This document shows positions 4,923-6,262 of a DNA stretch of 6,262 bases, piece after piece (position 1 is the first letter of the stretch; the number at the start of each line of letters is the position of its first letter). Where the stretch lies: assembly GCA_001919995.1 (NCBI GenBank), contig MNIY01000212.1:1-6262 (forward strand), read 5' to 3'. The notes under the pieces are model-generated. The model was not told the origin of the DNA, did not search any database, and was given only the letters and a program-made list of their open reading frames with translations. This DNA is from Ktedonobacter sp. 13_1_20CM_4_53_11. Its GTDB lineage: Bacteria > Chloroflexota > Ktedonobacteria > Ktedonobacterales > Ktedonobacteraceae. Both the position numbers and the translations under genes were made by a program.

Positions 4923-6262
4923 ATGGAATCCGAACAGTTTCGCTGGATTGGAAAGTCGCTCCCCCGAGTAGAAGATGAACGCCTGATGCGTGGTACCGGG
5001 CGCTATATTGATGATTTGGAGCCCTTCCCCGGATGCAAAGTTGCCGCTATCGTTCGAAGCCCTTACGCGCATGCCCACATACGGCACATTGATGTGGAGG
5101 CTGCCCTTCAGGTGCCAGGAGTCGTGGGAGCCATTACCGGAGCCAATGTGCGGCAGGAGATGCGACCTTTCTCTGTAGGAGTACCAGCACCCATCGAGTA
5201 TTACCCGATGGCGATAGACAAGGTACGATTCGTTGGTGAGCCGGTAGCAGTCGTCGTAGCCGATTCACGTTACATTGCGGAGGATGCAGCAGAACTTGTT
5301 CATGTGGAGTATGATCCTCTGCCAGCGGTCACGGGTGTCGAAGCGGCGATTCAAGCGGAGAGTCCAGTTTTGCATGAGAATGTGGGGAGCAATGTCGCCA
5401 ATCACCGCATCTTCTCCTATGGAGAATGGGAACAGCCCTTGAAAGATGCTCCTCATGTTATCAGTGCTCGTTTTGAATTTCCCAAAACCAATGCTACACC
5501 GATAGAAACGTATGGAGTGATAGCGAATTACGCTCCTGGAACCGATGAGTATACTATTTGGGCAAACTTTCATGGTCCCTTCACACTCCATACTGTGATG
5601 GCCCAGGCGCTAAAAATTGGGACTCAACAGTTACGCCTGTGCGTTCCCGCTGATATTGGCGGCTCCTATGGAATCAAGTCCGCGGTCTATCCCTATATTA
5701 CGCTGATCGCTCTGGCCTCAAAACTAGTAGGGTGTCCCGTGCGCTGGATTGAAGATCGCATGGAGCATTTCAAAGCGAGTTCGAGCGGAACTGACAGGGT
5801 TTCGTATATGATTGGTGCGCTTGATGAGCATGGCCGTGTACTTGCCCTGAAGCTCACGCAGTACGATGACGTTGGGGCTTATATCCGAGCGCCAGAACCT
5901 GCTACGCTCTACCGGACGCATGGTGATACTACCGGGGCATACGATATTCCTGCACTGTATATGGACAACTATGCAATCATGACGAATCGCTTGCCAACAG
6001 GTCTGATTCGAGGCTATGGCGGACCACAGTTGTATTTCACCTTAGAGCGCTTTATGGATATCGCGGCACATCGTCTGGGCCTCGATCCTACGGAGATACG
6101 GCGGCGAAATTTCATTCGGCCCGACCAATTCCCTTACCGCACGCTCACAGGTGGACTCTATGATAGTGGTAACTATGAGGCTGCGCTGGACAAGGCTCTC
6201 GAGCTAAGTGACTACCGGGCCTTTCGGGAGGAACAGCAGCGTAGCCGCAATGGAATGAGGCA
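4923..6262 (+). CDS. xanthine dehydrogenase/CO dehydrogenase-family molybdopterin-binding (large) subunit, truncated by window edge
   Basis: 446 codons are open to the right edge; family members are about 750-800 residues, so just over half is present. The N-terminal hammerhead-type domain (about 15-140) has RVEDERLMRGTGRYIDDL, VRSPYAHAHI (44-53) and VRFVGEPVAVVVADS (101-115). The first molybdopterin-binding part has TPIETYGVIA (192-201), ADIGGSYGIKSAVYP (243-257, the glycine-rich cofactor loop) and GLIRGYGGPQ (360-369). The enzyme would hydroxylate or oxidise a substrate (purine, aldehyde, N-heterocycle or CO) at a molybdenum centre, with electrons leaving through 2Fe-2S and FAD subunits expected nearby but not seen upstream; they may lie to the right. 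The active-site loop is neither the AYRCSFR of form I CO dehydrogenase nor AYRGAGR of form II; it is closer to AFRGFGGPQ of xanthine dehydrogenases, so CO oxidation is unlikely. The catalytic C-terminal glutamate is outside the window. Start chosen by AAGGAG 8 nt upstream. Confidence 0.92.
   Translation, partial: MESEQFRWIGKSLPRVEDERLMRGTGRYIDDLEPFPGCKVAAIVRSPYAHAHIRHIDVEAALQVPGVVGAITGANVRQEMRPFSVGVPAPIEYYPMAIDKVRFVGEPVAVVVADSRYIAEDAAELVHVEYDPLPAVTGVEAAIQAESPVLHENVGSNVANHRIFSYGEWEQPLKDAPHVISARFEFPKTNATPIETYGVIANYAPGTDEYTIWANFHGPFTLHTVMAQALKIGTQQLRLCVPADIGGSYGIKSAVYPYITLIALASKLVGCPVRWIEDRMEHFKASSSGTDRVSYMIGALDEHGRVLALKLTQYDDVGAYIRAPEPATLYRTHGDTTGAYDIPALYMDNYAIMTNRLPTGLIRGYGGPQLYFTLERFMDIAAHRLGLDPTEIRRRNFIRPDQFPYRTLTGGLYDSGNYEAALDKALELSDYRAFREEQQRSRNGMR

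Noticed and set aside
5265..5921. Minus-strand ORFs inside the hydroxylase region
   Set aside because: The plus-strand frame is continuous with molybdopterin-binding motifs throughout; these are shadows.
1..6262. CRISPR arrays, tRNAs, rRNAs, insertion sequences
   Set aside because: No regularly spaced repeats, cloverleaf, rRNA-like segment, transposase or terminal inverted repeats were seen on reading both strands.

Overview
The window looks like Ktedonobacteria (Chloroflexota) or a close relative. This is inferred from remembered family patterns, with no search run. The strongest clue is the left-edge gene, an XRE-type helix-turn-helix fused to an NB-ARC NTPase of a kind I associate with these multicellular, Gram-positive-staining soil bacteria. 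A proline/threonine-rich lipoprotein and a molybdenum hydroxylase are compatible with that. G+C is visibly uneven: the NB-ARC gene is GC-rich, roughly 60-65% by eye, while the permease and MerR genes are close to 50%.

Layout. Minus strand, right to left: a MerR-family regulator (2725 down to 2219), an APC-superfamily permease (2288 down to 801) whose start lies inside the regulator's 3' end, and the N-terminal part of the HTH/NB-ARC protein (698 down to the left edge, truncated). Plus strand: a divergent MerR-type promoter with a perfect 22-nt dyad (2747-2778), a 32-codon ORF with a good ribosome binding site (2817-2915), a short nitroreductase-family flavoprotein (3091-3597), a secreted lipoprotein phosphoesterase (3694-4731), and a xanthine dehydrogenase/CO dehydrogenase-type molybdopterin-binding subunit (4923 to the right edge, truncated).

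How the parts may work together. The dyad sits in a 20-bp spacer between a -35 and a -10 facing right. This is the usual architecture of promoters activated by MerR proteins. The regulator therefore probably controls its own leftward operon (regulator plus permease) and the rightward transcript that starts with the small ORF and could reach the nitroreductase. The rightward leader holds a T9 tract just after a weak stem and several small hairpins, so attenuation or an eroded gene are both possible. A degenerate copy of the operator lies just upstream of the molybdenum hydroxylase gene, suggesting (not proving) that the same regulator reaches it. The ligand of the regulator and the substrates of the permease, nitroreductase and hydroxylase cannot be read from the sequence.

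No tRNA, rRNA, CRISPR array, insertion sequence or transposase was seen. The most distinctive parts are the operator/leader region (2726-3090), the operator-like site at 4855-4874, the unusual active-site loop of the hydroxylase, and the truncated STAND NTPase.
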